A stretch of 64,000 nucleotides of DNA from Orthosia cruda (GCA_964057195.1 OZ059847.1:9215814-9279813), one strand, 5' to 3'. Shown: positions 30,720-42,151, counted from the first letter of the stretch. The notes: generated by a model not told the origin, from the letters alone. Made by a program: numbers and translations.

Positions 30720-33700
30720 TAATCCTTTAAATAACTAGGCATGTGCACAATTCTTCCACTTCTTGTTCTATAATTTGAATCTGTATTTTCGTTACAAATA
30801 TTGTCTCTATTATTTTCAATTACAATATTATTATCATTTGTTTCATTACTATTTAACTCAACTCTATTCTCTTCATCATAATTATCTGTAATATCTAGAT
30901 CTATAGTTTTGTCATAATATTTTCCATTACATATTAAATCTTTTCTGTTTCTTTGTATTACATTACCTTCTTCTGTTTACTTAAATATGACCTAGGACCT
31001 TTTCCATAACCTAAGACTACTCCACTTTTATGTGGTCCTGACTTGCCTTCCTCTTTGATTTTTACAATTTTTCCTTCCTCTATCTTAGGCAATGGTCTTA
31101 CATGTTTATTATAATCATATTCTTGTTTACACTGTTTCATACACAATTCTTTCTTATAATTATTAGCTTTAAATTTACTTATACTAGGTATCATGTGATT
31201 TATCTTTCTGTTGTACAACAGTTCAGCTGGTGATTTACCACTGTCAGACACTGGTGTATTTCTATAGGTCAATAACCCCATATAAATGTCCTTATTTTCT
31301 TCTATTAACTTTTTCAACATTCGTTTAACTGTTTGAATGTGCCTCTCAGCTAAACCATTACTTTGATGATGTTTTGGACTTGTTATAATGTGAGAAAAAT
31401 ACCAATGATTTGCAAATTTTGTAAAATCAATACTGGTAAACTGTGTTCCTGAATCTGTATACAATGTTTCTGGCACTCCATGCCGTGCAAATATTTCCTT
31501 TAAACATTTAATAGTAACATTAGCAGATAAATCTATTAACTTTTTAATTTCTATGAACTTACTATATGCATCTACAACTAAAATATATGGAATTCCTTTC
31601 AAAAAGAAAATGTCTGCAGATAATATTTGCCATGCCTTAACTGGTATATCTTTACAAATCATTGGTTCTTTGCAGTTAGCATTTTGATATTTCTTACAAG
31701 TATCACAACTTGTTATTAAATCCTCAATTTCTTTGTTCATTGTTGGCCAGTACACAGTTTCTCTGGCTAATGACTTACATTTTACAATACCTAAATGAGC
31801 ATAATGTATTCTAGACAACATATCTTTTCTTAAACTTTGTGGTATTACAATTTGACAACCTTTCATCACTAAATCCTTAAATTCACTTAACTCATCTCTA
31901 AAAGAAAAATATATTTTTGCATCAGACTCTACCTCACATTTATTACTTGGCCATCCATTTCGTATATATTTTACAACAGACTGTAATTCTTTATCTTTTA
32001 AAGTTTCTCTAATAATTAACTTTAATTTCTGATTAGATACATCAAACTTTTTAAATACCATAGCTACATAAGCTTCTAATTCTTCTCCATGAGTTTTACA
32101 ATTTTCTTTCAAATAACTTCTACTTAAATGATCTGCAACAACCAACTCTTTCCCTGGTTTATACTTCACTGTAAAATTATATTCATTTAAAGCCATTTTC
32201 ATTCTTTGTAGTCTGGGAGGACATTTATTCATTGGCTTTGAAAATATTGAAACTAATGGTTTATGATCCGATTCAACCACAAATTCTTGACCAAATAAAT
32301 ATTGATAAAACTTACTACAACCATATACAATTGCAAGGCTTTCTTTTTCAATTTGACTATAACATTTTTCTGTGTTACTTAATGATCTAGAACCATATGC
32401 AATAGGCCTGTTATCTTGTAACAACACAGCACCCAGGCCATCCTTTGATGCATCTACACTTAGTACAATTGGTTTCTTTATATCAAAATAAGCTAAAACT
32501 GGAGGTTCACACAACATGCTTTTAAGTTTTTCATATGCTTCCTGTTGCTCAGTACCCCAAATAAATAAGACATCTTTTTTTATTAGCTCCCTAAGAGTTG
32601 AAGTTAAATCAGAATAATTCTTTATAAATCTGGAAACATAATTAGTCATTCCTAAAAATCTTAATAATTCAGTTTTTGAGGTTGGTGTTGCCATATCTGT
32701 GATGCTTTTAACCCTGTCCATGTCTAATGTTATTCCTTTACTTGATAAAATATGTCCTAAGTATCTTACCTCTTTCACTTTTATTTTACATTTATCTTTA
32801 TTTAACTTTATATTATATTCTCGTGCTCTGTCTAACACTCTTTTTAATATACTATCATGTCTTTCCTCAGAATCCGCATGGATCAAAATGTCATCCACAA
32901 ATATTTCTACTCCTTCTATGTCCTCAAAGATTTTACTGAACAATTTATGAAATACTTCTGGACTAGAATTTAAACCGTAAGGTAATCTGTTAAACATGAA
33001 TCTCCCAAAGGGTGTATTAAATGTTATAAGTTCCCTACTAGCCCTAGATAAAACAACTTGCCAAAATCCACATGAAGCGTCTAGTGTACTATAATATTCA
33101 GATCCTTTAAGTTTTGAGGTTATCTCCTCTAATGTTGGCAACATATACTGTTCTCTTAAAATTTGATTATTTAGATGTTGAGGATCGAGGCAAACTCTAA
33201 TCGACCCATTTGGCTTTGTAGCAATTACTAATGAATTCACATATTCTGTAGCTTTCTCAACTTCTGATATAATTCAATTTTTTTCCATAATTTGCAATTC
33301 TTCTTTAAGTTTAGGTAAAAGTTTAAAAGGTACATGTCTACATGGTTCTACTTTTCCAACAGCACTTGGCTTTAACCTAATCTCATACTCATAATTTTTT
33401 ATCTTACCTATACCTCTGAATAACTCAGGATAGTCTGAAATAAAATAATCTATAACATTTAAATTTTGTACTCTACATAATAAATTAAATTTTACAATAG
33501 TTGGTAATCCTAATAATGGTTCAAAATTTCCTTTGCAGACTTGAAATTCAACTATATTAATATGCCCACCTATTTCACACTTAGCTTGTATTTTTCCAAC
33601 CGTTTCAATGCGAGCCCCATCATAATTACTTAATTTTAAATTTGAAGGCATTATTTCATAAATTTTAAGCAATTTACATTGATTTTTTGATATGACATTA

Positions 33701-33870
33701 CACTGAGCACCTGTATCTAATCGGAACAAGACCTTACTATTACTTTTGCAAAAGTTTACCTCTTCTTGCCATAATTGATTATTACTTTTATTAACAAAAT
33801 TAATCTTAATTAATCCTAACCTCATAGTGTTTAGTTCCTCCTCTTCTTCCTCACTGTTATTTCCCATATC
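30720..33870 (-). pseudogene. pol: Protease-pol of the Ty3/gypsy element
   Basis: Protease: RLDTGAQCNVISK near 33710-33740. An in-frame TGA (about 33270-33272) separates it from RT, after which the same frame continues to VNSLVIATKPNG. RT: STLDASCGFWQV, LPYGLNSSP and the catalytic box FVDD. RNase H: LSVDASKDGLGAVL, ESDHKPL. Integrase: H-H-C-C with SCDTCKKYQ, and catalytic D (ADIFFLKG), D (YTDSGTQF), E (HQSNGLAERHIQTVKRM). At about 30960 the frame shifts; the alternative frame goes on through an acidic Asn-rich tail to TRSGRIV and a stop near 30720, the normal end for this group. So one stop and one indel inactivate it. Confidence 0.88.
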
Positions 33871-34688
33871 TACTCTTCTTACATATTTCTTATTATTTGT
33901 CAGACATTTGTTACTAAAATGACCAAACTTATTGCATTTTAAACACTTTTATTATATGCTGGACACTTTTCTCGGGCATGGTTGTATCCGCATCTTGAAC
34001 AATCATTACTGGTTCTTGTAATTGGTTGTTTATACTTTGTACTGCTTGTGGCATGATTTTTTTCATTAACTGTATTTTCTCTATTTATTTTATATATCTC
34101 TTTATCATCTTTAAGCTCAAATTTTTTCACTTGTTCTGATGCCAACTCGGCTGTTTTACATATGTCTATGCACCTTTGTAAAGTTAAGTTACCTTCTCTT
34201 AGTAATCTGTCTCGGAGTCTATTGTCTTTTATTCCTGCAACAATTCTGTCTCTGATCAACCTGTCTTTTAATTCACCAAAGTTACATTCTGCTGCTAATT
34301 TCTTTAAGTCAGTCACGTATTGGTCAAAGGATTCTTCATTTTGATTTCTTGTGAAGAATACATGTGAATTTACACACTCGTTCTTTATCGGTACAAAGTG
34401 TTGGTTGAACGCCTTTTTCACCTCTTCATATGTACTTTGTTCGTTTACTTGTAGAGTATTGAAAATTTCTACACACGCCTCTCCCATACAGTGCAGGAGC
34501 ACTGCAACTTGGACATCTTGGTCTTTTTTAGTGACGCCTGTTGCTTTTCTGTAGATTTCAAATAGTTGAATCCACTTAGTAAACCCTTCAGCAGATAAAT
34601 TTACCAAAGGCTGTGGGGTTTTTAAGCCCACAACTCCTTCACCATCTGGTACAGGTTCCAATTCGGTATTTTGTTTTTGCAGCGCCAT
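33871..34688 (-). pseudogene. gag: Gag of the Ty3/gypsy element, frameshifted in the zinc knuckle
   Basis: Starts at the ATG whose A is base 34688, the last base of the 5' LTR, so the start codon overlaps the primer-binding site. The capsid-like body includes FTKWIQLFEIYRKATG, VLLHCMGEACVEIFNTL and ESFDQYVTDLKKLA, typical of gypsy-group capsids. A first CCHC knuckle, CSRCGYNHAREKCPAY, ends the frame at 33939; the next knuckle, CLKCNKFGHFSNKC, is read one frame over from about 33948, implying loss of one A in an A-run. The second frame then runs straight into the protease frame. Confidence 0.85.
34674..34687 (-). promoter_or_regulatory. Primer-binding site
   Basis: Minus strand TGGCGCTGCAAAAA directly follows the 5' LTR; TGG is the expected complement of a tRNA CCA end. 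The matching tRNA cannot be named without a search. Confidence 0.7.
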
Positions 34689-34819
34689 GTTATGTATTAA
34701 AAAGAATATTCATTGTTAGCACTTGTATTTTATAACCAATTCCGCACATACATCTTTCCATAGAGTCCACAGATAACTCTCATAATATCAACCATAGATT
34801 ATATTAAGAACACACAACA
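34688..34819 (-). repeat. 5' LTR of the Ty3/gypsy element
   Basis: 132 bases, identical by eye to 30557-30688; followed on the + side by the duplicated target GTATG (34820-34824). Confidence 0.95.
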
Positions 34820-34824
34820 GTATG

Positions 34825-35909
34825 ACTGATAGAATGGTTGATGTGGCTACAAAGAGAGTGAAAAAACTGAGATGACTAACAGTAACATACTACTACCTAC
34901 CGAAACTAAACTATCTACAACTGTAAATGTGTATGGCACGAGAACGTGGGAATATATATTACCTGATACTCTAAATAAAATTCCTAAAGCAGTCAAATAT
35001 TGTCACTAGCACATAAAAAAAATGAAAATTTACCTTAAATAGTACATTGTGTATTAAGGGCGGTAGGTAAGGAATTACGATCGAGGCTCTAGTAGAAGCC
35101 CGAAGTGGAAGACTGAGGGCTTTCTGAGTCGAGGTTCGTAATTCCCGTACCGCCCGTGTTACATACAATGTTTTTCATCACATTTGCGAGTAATAATTAT
35201 GAATTATAGCTTTAATACACAAGTCAGCACAGCTGTTATTACGAAATACGTGAACCTTTTTTTTTAAGCGGTTGGCTAATTTTTGCCCACACCACAGATT
35301 ATACAGTGTTTCGTTCAGAAACGTTAAGGGCAAATACTTACGTAAGTATACAGCCACGACGGAGTATAAAAAGAATTATATAATTTCGACGTTTTCATAC
35401 TATAACTATTAAAATCGATTATTAAGTGCATTAGTTGAGTATTTAAGTAACATGTAGCGAGATTGCAAAGAAATTCCTGTTTCGATAACATATTAAGACA
35501 ATTTTTCAATTGCGTGTAAACTCCTTGCTTGAACTTGCATGATCTGTGTGCTGTGCCATAAATTAAAAAATATTACTTACCGCCCTAGGGTTTCATGACA
35601 AAAAGAAAGCCCGAGGGTTTTATATGGGGCTTTACGGCCAAGTTAACCTGTATGTTCAGATACTTTTTACGTGCAAGTGTGATGAAAAAAATATTATATT
35701 ACTGGTGAAATCACATCTTAAGTTTTAAGTTGGTATATGTATATTACTACCTTTATTAATATGCGGTGCGAGTTTGCTTCCTCCACTTGTCACATAAACC
35801 TTTTAAGGTTTTAGACAAGTGTTATGCTGTACAATAAGTGCAATTTAATGTATTGAAAAATAAACGAAAAAAAAATAAAAAAATTGCGCTGACCTTAAAT
35901 TATCTGGAA
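34825..35909. other. Non-coding; contains a long imperfect inverted repeat
   Basis: At about 35043-35098 and 35110-35171, ACATTGT, GGGCGGTA and GGAATTACGA are mirrored as TCGTAATTCC, TACCGCCC and ACAATGT, with several mismatches. A further TACCGCCCTAGG piece lies at 35579. The rest shows no ORF or repeat I recognise. Confidence 0.5.
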
Positions 35910-36100
35910 CTAGCTTCTGCCCGCGTATTTACTCGCGTAGAAAGTATTTTATCATCCCAAGCGAACCAGCTACGCGGAACTATCCTATGTCCTTCCCAAG
36001 GTCTCAAACTATCCCTATAACAAGTTTCATCTGAATCGGTTCAGCTGTTTAGTCTTGAAAAGGTAATAAACAGAGTTACTTTTGCATTTATAATACTAGT
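35910..36100 (-). mobile_element. Short Helitron-like element
   Basis: Minus strand begins near ACTAGTATTATAAATGC and ends ...ACGCGGGCAGAAGCTAG with CTAG at 35913-35910 next to T, the usual 3' end of lepidopteran Helitron-like elements, preceded by a small CG-rich hairpin (CGCG...CGCG). No Rep/helicase; non-autonomous. Confidence 0.65.
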
Positions 36101-36394
36101 TGCCACCAACCAGTCGATTCAATAAAAGTACAGGTTGTAATTTTTTAAGATTTTAGTCGGTTCGGTGCCCGGGTGTGGCAAGCCAATTTTCGAAAATCTT
36201 TGAATGCAGTTTTCTTTCTTTACAAAAAGAAAGGTATGTTTTCTTTGAGTTAAATTTTCTATCTACAGTATTAAGAGTACTTACCCTAAAGATGGAATTT
36301 CAAAATGCCATCCTGTATATAAAAGCTAACGCCCCAACTGACATATCAACGCCCAGCCGAAACCACTATTGATAGAACTTTGAAATTGTATACC

Positions 36395-36640
36395 GTAGGC
36401 GTCATGATTGAATGATCGGTTGCTACGCTGCGTATCCCGGGTTCGATTTCCGCACGGACCAAATATTTGTATGGCCTACAGATAGTTGTTCCGGTCTGGT
36501 TGTGTATGTGAGTTTATATGTTTGTAAATGCACCCACGATACAAGGGAATATTCCTAGCGTATGATAAAGTTTGAAGAATTCTGTTCGACTACGTAAAAA
36601 ATGCCTTGAATAATTAGAAATTATATAAATAAAAAGCATT
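36395..36640 (+). mobile_element. tRNA-derived SINE
   Basis: CCCGGGTTCGATTTCCGCAC (36438-36457) contains a B box; downstream AAATATTTGTATGGC, TTCCGGTCTGG and GTGTATGTGAGTTTATATG match the body pattern of common lepidopteran tRNA SINEs. An A box is not convincing (region near 36410). The 3' end is probably the A-rich ATAAATAAAAAG near 36638. Confidence 0.55.
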
Positions 36641-36692
36641 GCCATTGATTGTGTGCGACGTAATAGATTTGAGCGTAGTAGACATTGTTCTA

Positions 36693-37270
36693 TCTATATA
36701 TATAAAAGGCAATGTCCCGACTGACATATAAACGCCTAAACAACTAATGATAGAACTTTGAAATTTTGAGAGGATGTTGATTTTATACTGCAGGCGTCAT
36801 TTAAGGAATGATTCTTTCAGAAATCACTGCCTAAAGTGGTGTAATAACGGATGAAAGTTTGTATAAAACTATGTAATTATTAATTAGAAATGAATGAAAT
36901 GTGGTATTCAGCTTCTAAATATAAAATAGGTCTCCAAGGATTTTTGAATGTCTATAGTTAAGGGGATAAAAAGGGGTGTTCAAATTTGTATGAAAATTAA
37001 ATTATTTTTTATAAAAATTTATTAGAATTTTGCATTTATGCTCTTCAATACAATTAAATAAACAAATATTTAAGCATTTTTAATTGCATTCCATAAAGTG
37101 GTAAAAAGGGGTCTTAAAGTTTGTATGACAAATAAATTGTTTATTATCAAAATTACTTGAACTTTATTATTTCTGCTATTCAATACAATTAAATAAACAC
37201 GTATTTAAGGGTTTAAGAACTTCAATCCAAAAAGGGGTATTAAATTTGAATGAAAAATAAATTGTTCATT
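36693..37270 (+). mobile_element. Helitron-like 5' end with internal tandem repeats
   Basis: Starts TCTATATATATAAAAGGC (36693), the usual 5' end of lepidopteran Helitron-like elements, followed by GACTGACATATAAACGCC and AACTTTGAAATTTTG. From about 36950 it has degenerate tandem units with AAAAAGGGGT, TTTGTATGA and AATACAATTAAATAAAC. A related piece without the TC start lies at about 36309-36400. No CTAG end was found before the next repeat begins. Confidence 0.5.
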
Positions 37271-37274
37271 ATTA

Positions 37275-37790
37275 CTACTTCCATTTGGAAGTCGGTTGTA
37301 TTTTTTTGTAAAAAAGTTTTTATTTGTGGTACATAATGAACAAGTTTTATAGTATCCAATAATAGTAGTACTAGTAGCCAATAATGCCCAAAGTTATGCC
37401 AGAATTGATTACCCAAATAACGTAAAACTTGAACATAACCGGTGAAATGAGTGTACCAGGGTGAACCGTACACATCTGCGTACCCCTTTAAAGCGAACTG
37501 GCGTGATATGATGTTATAAAATGGCGTAAGCAATAAACAGACATTGAATTGCAGCAATGCCGAGAAATTTACCATTGTTTGTTGAAGACTTCTGTTGTAT
37601 ATATCCGAAGTGCTTCATCAGATCTTCATCAAATTTAAATGGATCCAATTCGGGATTATACATATTCAAATAAAAAAAAGAATTTTTAAAATCGGTTCAT
37701 AATTGACGGAGAAATCGGTGGACACACAAAAAAAAACAAACATAGAGCGGAACATAGAACCGCCTCCTTTTTGTAAAGTCGGTTAAAAAT
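37275..37790. repeat. Dispersed lepidopteran repeat, copy 2
   Basis: Starts TTGGAAGTCGGTTGTATTTT, ends AAGTCGGTTAAAAA. Collinear with 28840-29245 but with an extra stretch of about 100 bases near 37330-37435. The right end is the inverse of the repeat start at 8118. Confidence 0.8.
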
Positions 37791-38435
37791 ATAGCTGGTA
37801 AACTTCAAGCGCGTGTAATCTACGTCAAGCCATTATAAATTGCGACCACGGGCAAGACAACTTTTCATCAAAACTCATCATGAGCAAGCTCTGTGAATAT
37901 GTGAATAAGCAAAATTATCATTTCTGTGGCACCGAAAATCCGCTGTAATCCAGGAAGAATCATTAAATCTGTTCGAAATTATTGCAAGGTGTGTTGTTTA
38001 CGCTGGAGGTACTGACGATGTCACAGAGCCATGATCAACGTCTTTCTCTATCCTTAAAAATATTAAGTTGGAACTGGAAAACATGTGGTTCAAAGAGTAT
38101 AGAGCAACGGCGCGTGTTAGCATTGCAATAAATTGCTGATTTAACGTTGCTGTGACGTCCCATTGGACTAAAACCACACATAATCACACCTTTTTCTCAT
38201 GGCGTGGGCAGAAACTACAGAACACCAACTGCTAGGTCCCTAAAATAACGGACTATATTGCAATGTAAAAAAAAAATGGTTTTATTATCATTTCTTAATT
38301 TTTAATTCTTTATTGTACACCAAAAACAACATTACATACAGTGTGATAATAAAGTGCATGTACAAAGGCGAGCTTAACTCATTCAATATGTTTATGTAAA
38401 AACTGCTGCCCGTGTAAGCGCACCCTAAGCGGGAC
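37791..38435. other. Upstream region of the P450 gene, no ORF
   Basis: No coding frame or repeat recognised. It is the immediate 5' flank of the P450 start, so regulatory sites may be here, but I can name none with confidence. Confidence 0.45.
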
Positions 38436-38471
38436 TGATAAATTCAATGCCAGTGCATATTTTCAATCAGT
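38436..38471 (+). promoter_or_regulatory. Putative core promoter of the P450 gene
   Basis: TCAGT at 38467-38471 matches the arthropod initiator, with a TATA-like TGATAAAT at 38436-38443 about 30 bases before it. A start here would leave a 5' UTR of only about 38 bases before the ATG at 38507. Short motifs, so this is a guess supported mainly by position. Confidence 0.4.
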
Positions 38472-38506
38472 ATTTTCACGACCGTCGAGATAACACCATC
38501 TAAACG

Positions 38507-38663
38507 ATGTTTCTCCTTGTGTATCTGCTTTTGTTCTGCATTTTAGTTTTAAGTTTACATTTGTACTTCCGATACAGCCATGCAGGTAGATTAATTTATA
38601 AAATTAAAGGACCTAAGGAAAAGTTTTTTTTTGGAAATATATTCGACGTATTTATTACTCCTG
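38507..38663 (+). CDS. Cytochrome P450 (CYP4 clan, CYP340/341-like), exon 1
   Basis: ATG at 38507 opens a hydrophobic N-terminus (MFLLVYLLLFCILVLSLHLY) that would anchor the enzyme in the ER membrane, then basic RYSHAGRLIYK and the hinge KIKGPKEKFFFGN, a form of the P450 motif IPGPK-x-PxxGN. The exon ends at CTG|GTAAGT, a strong donor; its 157 bases leave phase 1. The next exon in the same frame is at 61967. Function: heme monooxygenase, probably of xenobiotics, fatty acids or odorants in this clan. Only 52 codons are here, so subfamily is not fixed. The frame continues past the donor to 38821, which I regard as intron. Confidence 0.72.
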
Positions 38664-38853
38664 GTAAGTGCATTTTTTTTCATACAAGTCACACAAGTCT
38701 CTCTCAATGTTTGACAGATAGATCTAACGTTAAATGCATTTTAGGATTTGAGGTGCTATTGGGCCTTCGTAGCATGCAGATTTTTGGAAATATCATATTA
38801 TTAAGAATATCATATAGTTGATGAATTTTTTTTTATTTTTTTATAATCATGGC

Positions 38854-39067
38854 ACTAATATTATAAAGGAGAAAGTTTGTGAATGTGTGTGTGTGTTTGT
38901 ATGTTTGTTACTTCTTCACGCTCATACGGCTGGACGGAATGTATGAAATATAGCACAGAGATAGATTATAGTCTGTAATAGCACATAGGATACTTTTGAT
39001 CCCAGGAATATGTTCCCTTGTTTTAATTTTCGACATTCACGCGGGTGAAACTGCTGGCAGAAGCTAG
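38854..39067 (+). mobile_element. Short Helitron-like element
   Basis: Opens ACTAATATTATAAAGGAGAA and closes ACGCGGGTGAAACTG...AGAAGCTAG, CTAG at 39064-39067 followed by T. The same ends, in inverse orientation, are seen at 35910-36100. Non-coding. Confidence 0.65.
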
Positions 39068-39545
39068 TATACCATAATAACGTTAGAATGTCTCAAAAAT
39101 GCTGACATAGAGCGTTTATTTAAATCGATACAAAAATCCTCGCTTTATGACTTGTGAAAATTTTGAAAACCATTCAAAGATAATACAAATTTTTAGATAA
39201 GCACTGAAATTTAAACACTTTCGTCACTCCACATATTAGAAAAAACTATATTTGTAAAAAGTAATCCTCAATGATTTCCACTTTTGTCAAATAATTCCGA
39301 TAGAAATAGACGTGAGAAGAAGACTGAAATGACTTATGACTTTGGGTGCAGTCGCACTCAGCCAAAACAGCACTTCTAAGAAAAAGTATTGTATGCATGG
39401 CCCCATTAAATACAAGAAAAATCAATGGCATTAACCAATTGAATTATATATTTCTTTTAAATAAATTAAATTTTATTGTATATTGACATATTTTGTCTGT
39501 AATTAATATTTACTATAGAAAATCGATGTACCTATATTGTGTAAT
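39068..39545. other. Intron sequence, nothing recognised
   Basis: AT-rich; the 61-codon minus frame at 39246-39431 has no family features and is not called. Confidence 0.45.
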
Positions 39546-41290
39546 GTACGAAGGCTTGCTATGTAGGGATTTTAAAAGTGTCTTCAGTACTATTAAAATT
39601 TAAGGTAAGTAGGTGTTTACGTAAAATATTTTTGAATATTTGTGAACTATAATTCCGAAAACGTAGGATGACATTAAACTTATTATAAATATATGGAGCT
39701 AGGCAGAAAAGAAATCGTTGGGAAAATTTAGTTTTACAACTACGAGTAGGTTGTTTATACACCTTGTGAGCTCGTGCTGTGTCTGGTCCGGTCATTTAAT
39801 ATTTTGACTACGTAAGATCTTCTCGATGTACAGTTGATGAACGCGGTTAATTTGTACAGTTCGTCGATCGGAAATCTATATCTTTTAAATAACATGTTTT
39901 TTTTTAAATTGCCCGTTGTGCTCTTTCAGCTTTGGTAAGATGTGTCTTAGTACATCCTCCCAAGATGGATATCCCATATACAATTACTGATTGGCATAAT
40001 GCGTAAATAGGTGTTGGTGAGTAGCTTTGGGACACATACATATCGTAGGTTTCTGAAAAGGTACATCATATTCAATAGATTCTTCTGAACTTGAGTAACT
40101 CTCAACCATGAATATTTGTTTTCTATTGGATAGGTAGTCAAGGTAGTCAGCAATCAATTGTAGCACTAAACTCCTTATACCCTTGCATTCTGTCTTTTCT
40201 AACAGTATGGGAATAGATACAGTGTCAAAGGCTTTAGCCTAATCCAGAAGTACTCTCAGATTTTTTTGTTTTTATCGATACTATTGAATACTTCTGCCAT
40301 AAGTTGTTGCATGGTATCTGTAGATTTTTTTTTGTCTAAACCCAAATTGATGCCGAGGTCATACTTTTCTAAATACTGTTTAAGTCTATTATTTAAAGCT
40401 TTTTCTATTATTTTTGAAAGAGAAGGTAGCAAGGATATTGGTATATATTCCGACACCACATCTCTGTCCCCAGACTTATGTAACGGTACTAAAATTGATT
40501 TTTTGAAGGCTTTGGGGAACGCCCCAAAGGTAAAACAGGGATTATAAATAATTGTGATAGGCAAGGCTAAAACGGGCGCTGCTACTTTCAGAAAGTAGGA
40601 AGTAATACCATCCCAGCCACTAGATGAGTTACTTTTTAGTGAGCCAATCAGTCTTAGGACCTCCAATTCATCTACTGGAAGGAAAACAAAGGAATTGGAG
40701 GATGTTTGTAATATTCCCAATCTGTCAATAAGGTCACTTTCATTACGGTTTGTTCTACTTAGAATATCTGTAGCAAGCGTTTGCCCGACATTAGCGAAAT
40801 ATTTGTTAACCTCATTCGAAGAGTCCAACGGATATTTTTTTTATTTTAATAATTCAGAAGCTTTATATTCTTAATTTCGCAATTGTTTAATAATATCCCA
40901 TTATTTTTTAATATTACTTTTATTTTTTGAAATTTCTTTTCTATAGTATAATTTTTTTAGTAGTTTTTTACGTGTTTCTATATCGTTTTTAAATTAGTTG
41001 TAGAACGCTATTTTCGCGGTCTTTTTTTAGCATTTGATTAAGTTGGTCTCGATTTCTCATGCAGCGCATTAAGCCTGGTGTTATCCAAGGCTTGATTGTT
41101 CTTTTCCTTAGTGTCACAGGTTTTATAGAGGTATATTTGTTTAGTGATTCGTAGCTTCTTCAGGGTTTTGTTGTATAGAATAGGTACCCAGTCCAACATG
41201 CTCAGTTCATTCACAACGGCTTCGAAGTCAATTTTGGTGCCCGTTTGAGAAATGTGCTGCTATTTATTTTAGCTTTTATACATTGCTAGT
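39546..41290 (-). pseudogene. LINE-C family copy, internally deleted
   Basis: Minus strand, related to the LINE-C ORF2 at 45155-48038. It holds the linker after the endonuclease (LRKRTIKPWITPGLMRCMRN; compare KKIIKPWITQGLLRCMKN), the start of RT (SSSGWDGITSYFLK, ISLLPSLSKIIEKALNNRL), a damaged AKAFDTVSIPIL step near 40230, then jumps to the thumb (MMYLFRNLRYVCVPKLLTNT) near 40080, so about 200 residues with the catalytic GVPQG and YADD boxes are lost. The C-terminus TKFSQRFLFCLAPYIYNKFN ends at a stop near 39559. Several frameshifts. No endonuclease remains. Confidence 0.82.
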
Positions 41291-41439
41291 ATTACAGTTG
41301 AGTGATCCGTGACACTTGTTTCACAAACAATAGTTTTAATAGGAAGCAGTTTTGGGGGAGGGCTATGTGTTTGCAAATTTGTGTTTTGTTTGAAGCAACA
41401 CGCTCCGCTTTATCGCTGATAGCAAATTACTCTGGAACA

Positions 41440-41850
41440 AGCTTCTTGACTACAAACTCAACAGATGCACTATCGCACTCTATCAATGTAAAAAAAATGT
41501 TAGGCAAAACATGGGGGCTCTCTCCAAAGATTACTCTGCGGATATACACAGCGGTAGTCAGGCCAATGTTGGCTTATCGCTTAACCACCATCACCAGACT
41601 ACAACGGTTCCAACGACAGGCCTGTTCAGCTATCACTGGCTGCATGCGAACCACCCCAACAGAAGCCATTGTGATAACCCTACAAATAACTCTCCTTGAC
41701 CTTTACATACAGCAAAACGCGGCGCTTGCTGCCCTCAGACTAATGAATCTAGGCTTATGGAGCAAAAACCTCACGAGTCCACACACTAAAATCCTGGACC
41801 GGGCGATTGAATATCAACCCCTCATCGCTGATCCGTGTGACAGAACACAA
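41440..41850 (+). pseudogene. R1/I-type LINE ORF2 fragment
   Basis: Reads KTWGLSPKITLRIYTAVVRP, then after a deletion RLQRFQRQACSAITGCMRTT and LDLYIQQNAALAALRL. The KTWGLSPK and RLQR-Q-A-ITG steps followed by LDL-IQ are the post-RT region of I/R1-superfamily LINEs. Neither the RT core nor RNase H is present. Class from motif memory only. Confidence 0.65.
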
Positions 41851-42150
41851 AAACAACCTACGTATGTATGCTCGTTACTAATGTTGTACCTTCAGCTTCT
41901 TTCTTGTCTATAAAAGACCACATATTATTTTCTTCTAAAGATTTAATTTCTTCTTCTATTGCTTACTTCCATTTATCTTTTTCTCTCGTATCCATAACAA
42001 AAACAACCTATGTATGTATGCTCGTTACTAATTTTGTACCTTTAGCTTCTTTCTTGTCTACAAAAGATCACGTATTATTTTCTTCTAAAGATTTAATTTC
42101 TTCGTCTATTGCTTTCTTCCATTTATCTTTTTCTCTCGTATCCATAACAA
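41851..42150 (-). pseudogene. Copia RT start, tandemly duplicated (2 x 150 bp)
   Basis: Two units of exactly 150 bases, 41851-42000 and 42001-42150, both opening AAACAACCTA and closing CCATAACAA. On the minus strand each encodes the start of a Ty1/copia RT: DKWKKAIDEEIKSLEENNT, then SFVDKKEAKGTKLVTS. One unit has W replaced by a stop after NNT. The duplication is local, since the sequence outside is unrelated. Confidence 0.8.
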
Positions 42151-42151
42151 A

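Larger units (their letters stand above)
30557..34819 (-). mobile_element. Complete Ty3/gypsy LTR retrotransposon (mag/K02A2.6-like), young insertion
   Basis: Both LTRs are 132 bases and identical by eye, and GTATG is duplicated directly outside (30552-30556 and 34820-34824). Minus-strand order: 5' LTR, primer-binding site, gag, protease, RT, RNase H, integrase, polypurine tract, 3' LTR. Identical LTRs point to recent insertion, yet the coding region holds a frameshift in gag, a TGA between protease and RT and a frameshift near the end of pol. The pol type and very short LTRs suggest the mag group; this was judged from motifs only. Confidence 0.92.

Noticed and set aside
33936..33952. Programmed -1 frameshift between the two gag zinc knuckles
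   Set aside because: The A-run offers no slippery heptamer that keeps pairing after a -1 slip, and the split falls inside the zinc-knuckle zone; a one-base deletion is simpler.
38740..38821. Possible P450 exon 2 after TTTTAG near 38743
   Set aside because: The reading (DLRCYWAF...) is short, hits a stop and leaves an intron of only about 80 bases; 61967-62076 fits the family and the phase far better.
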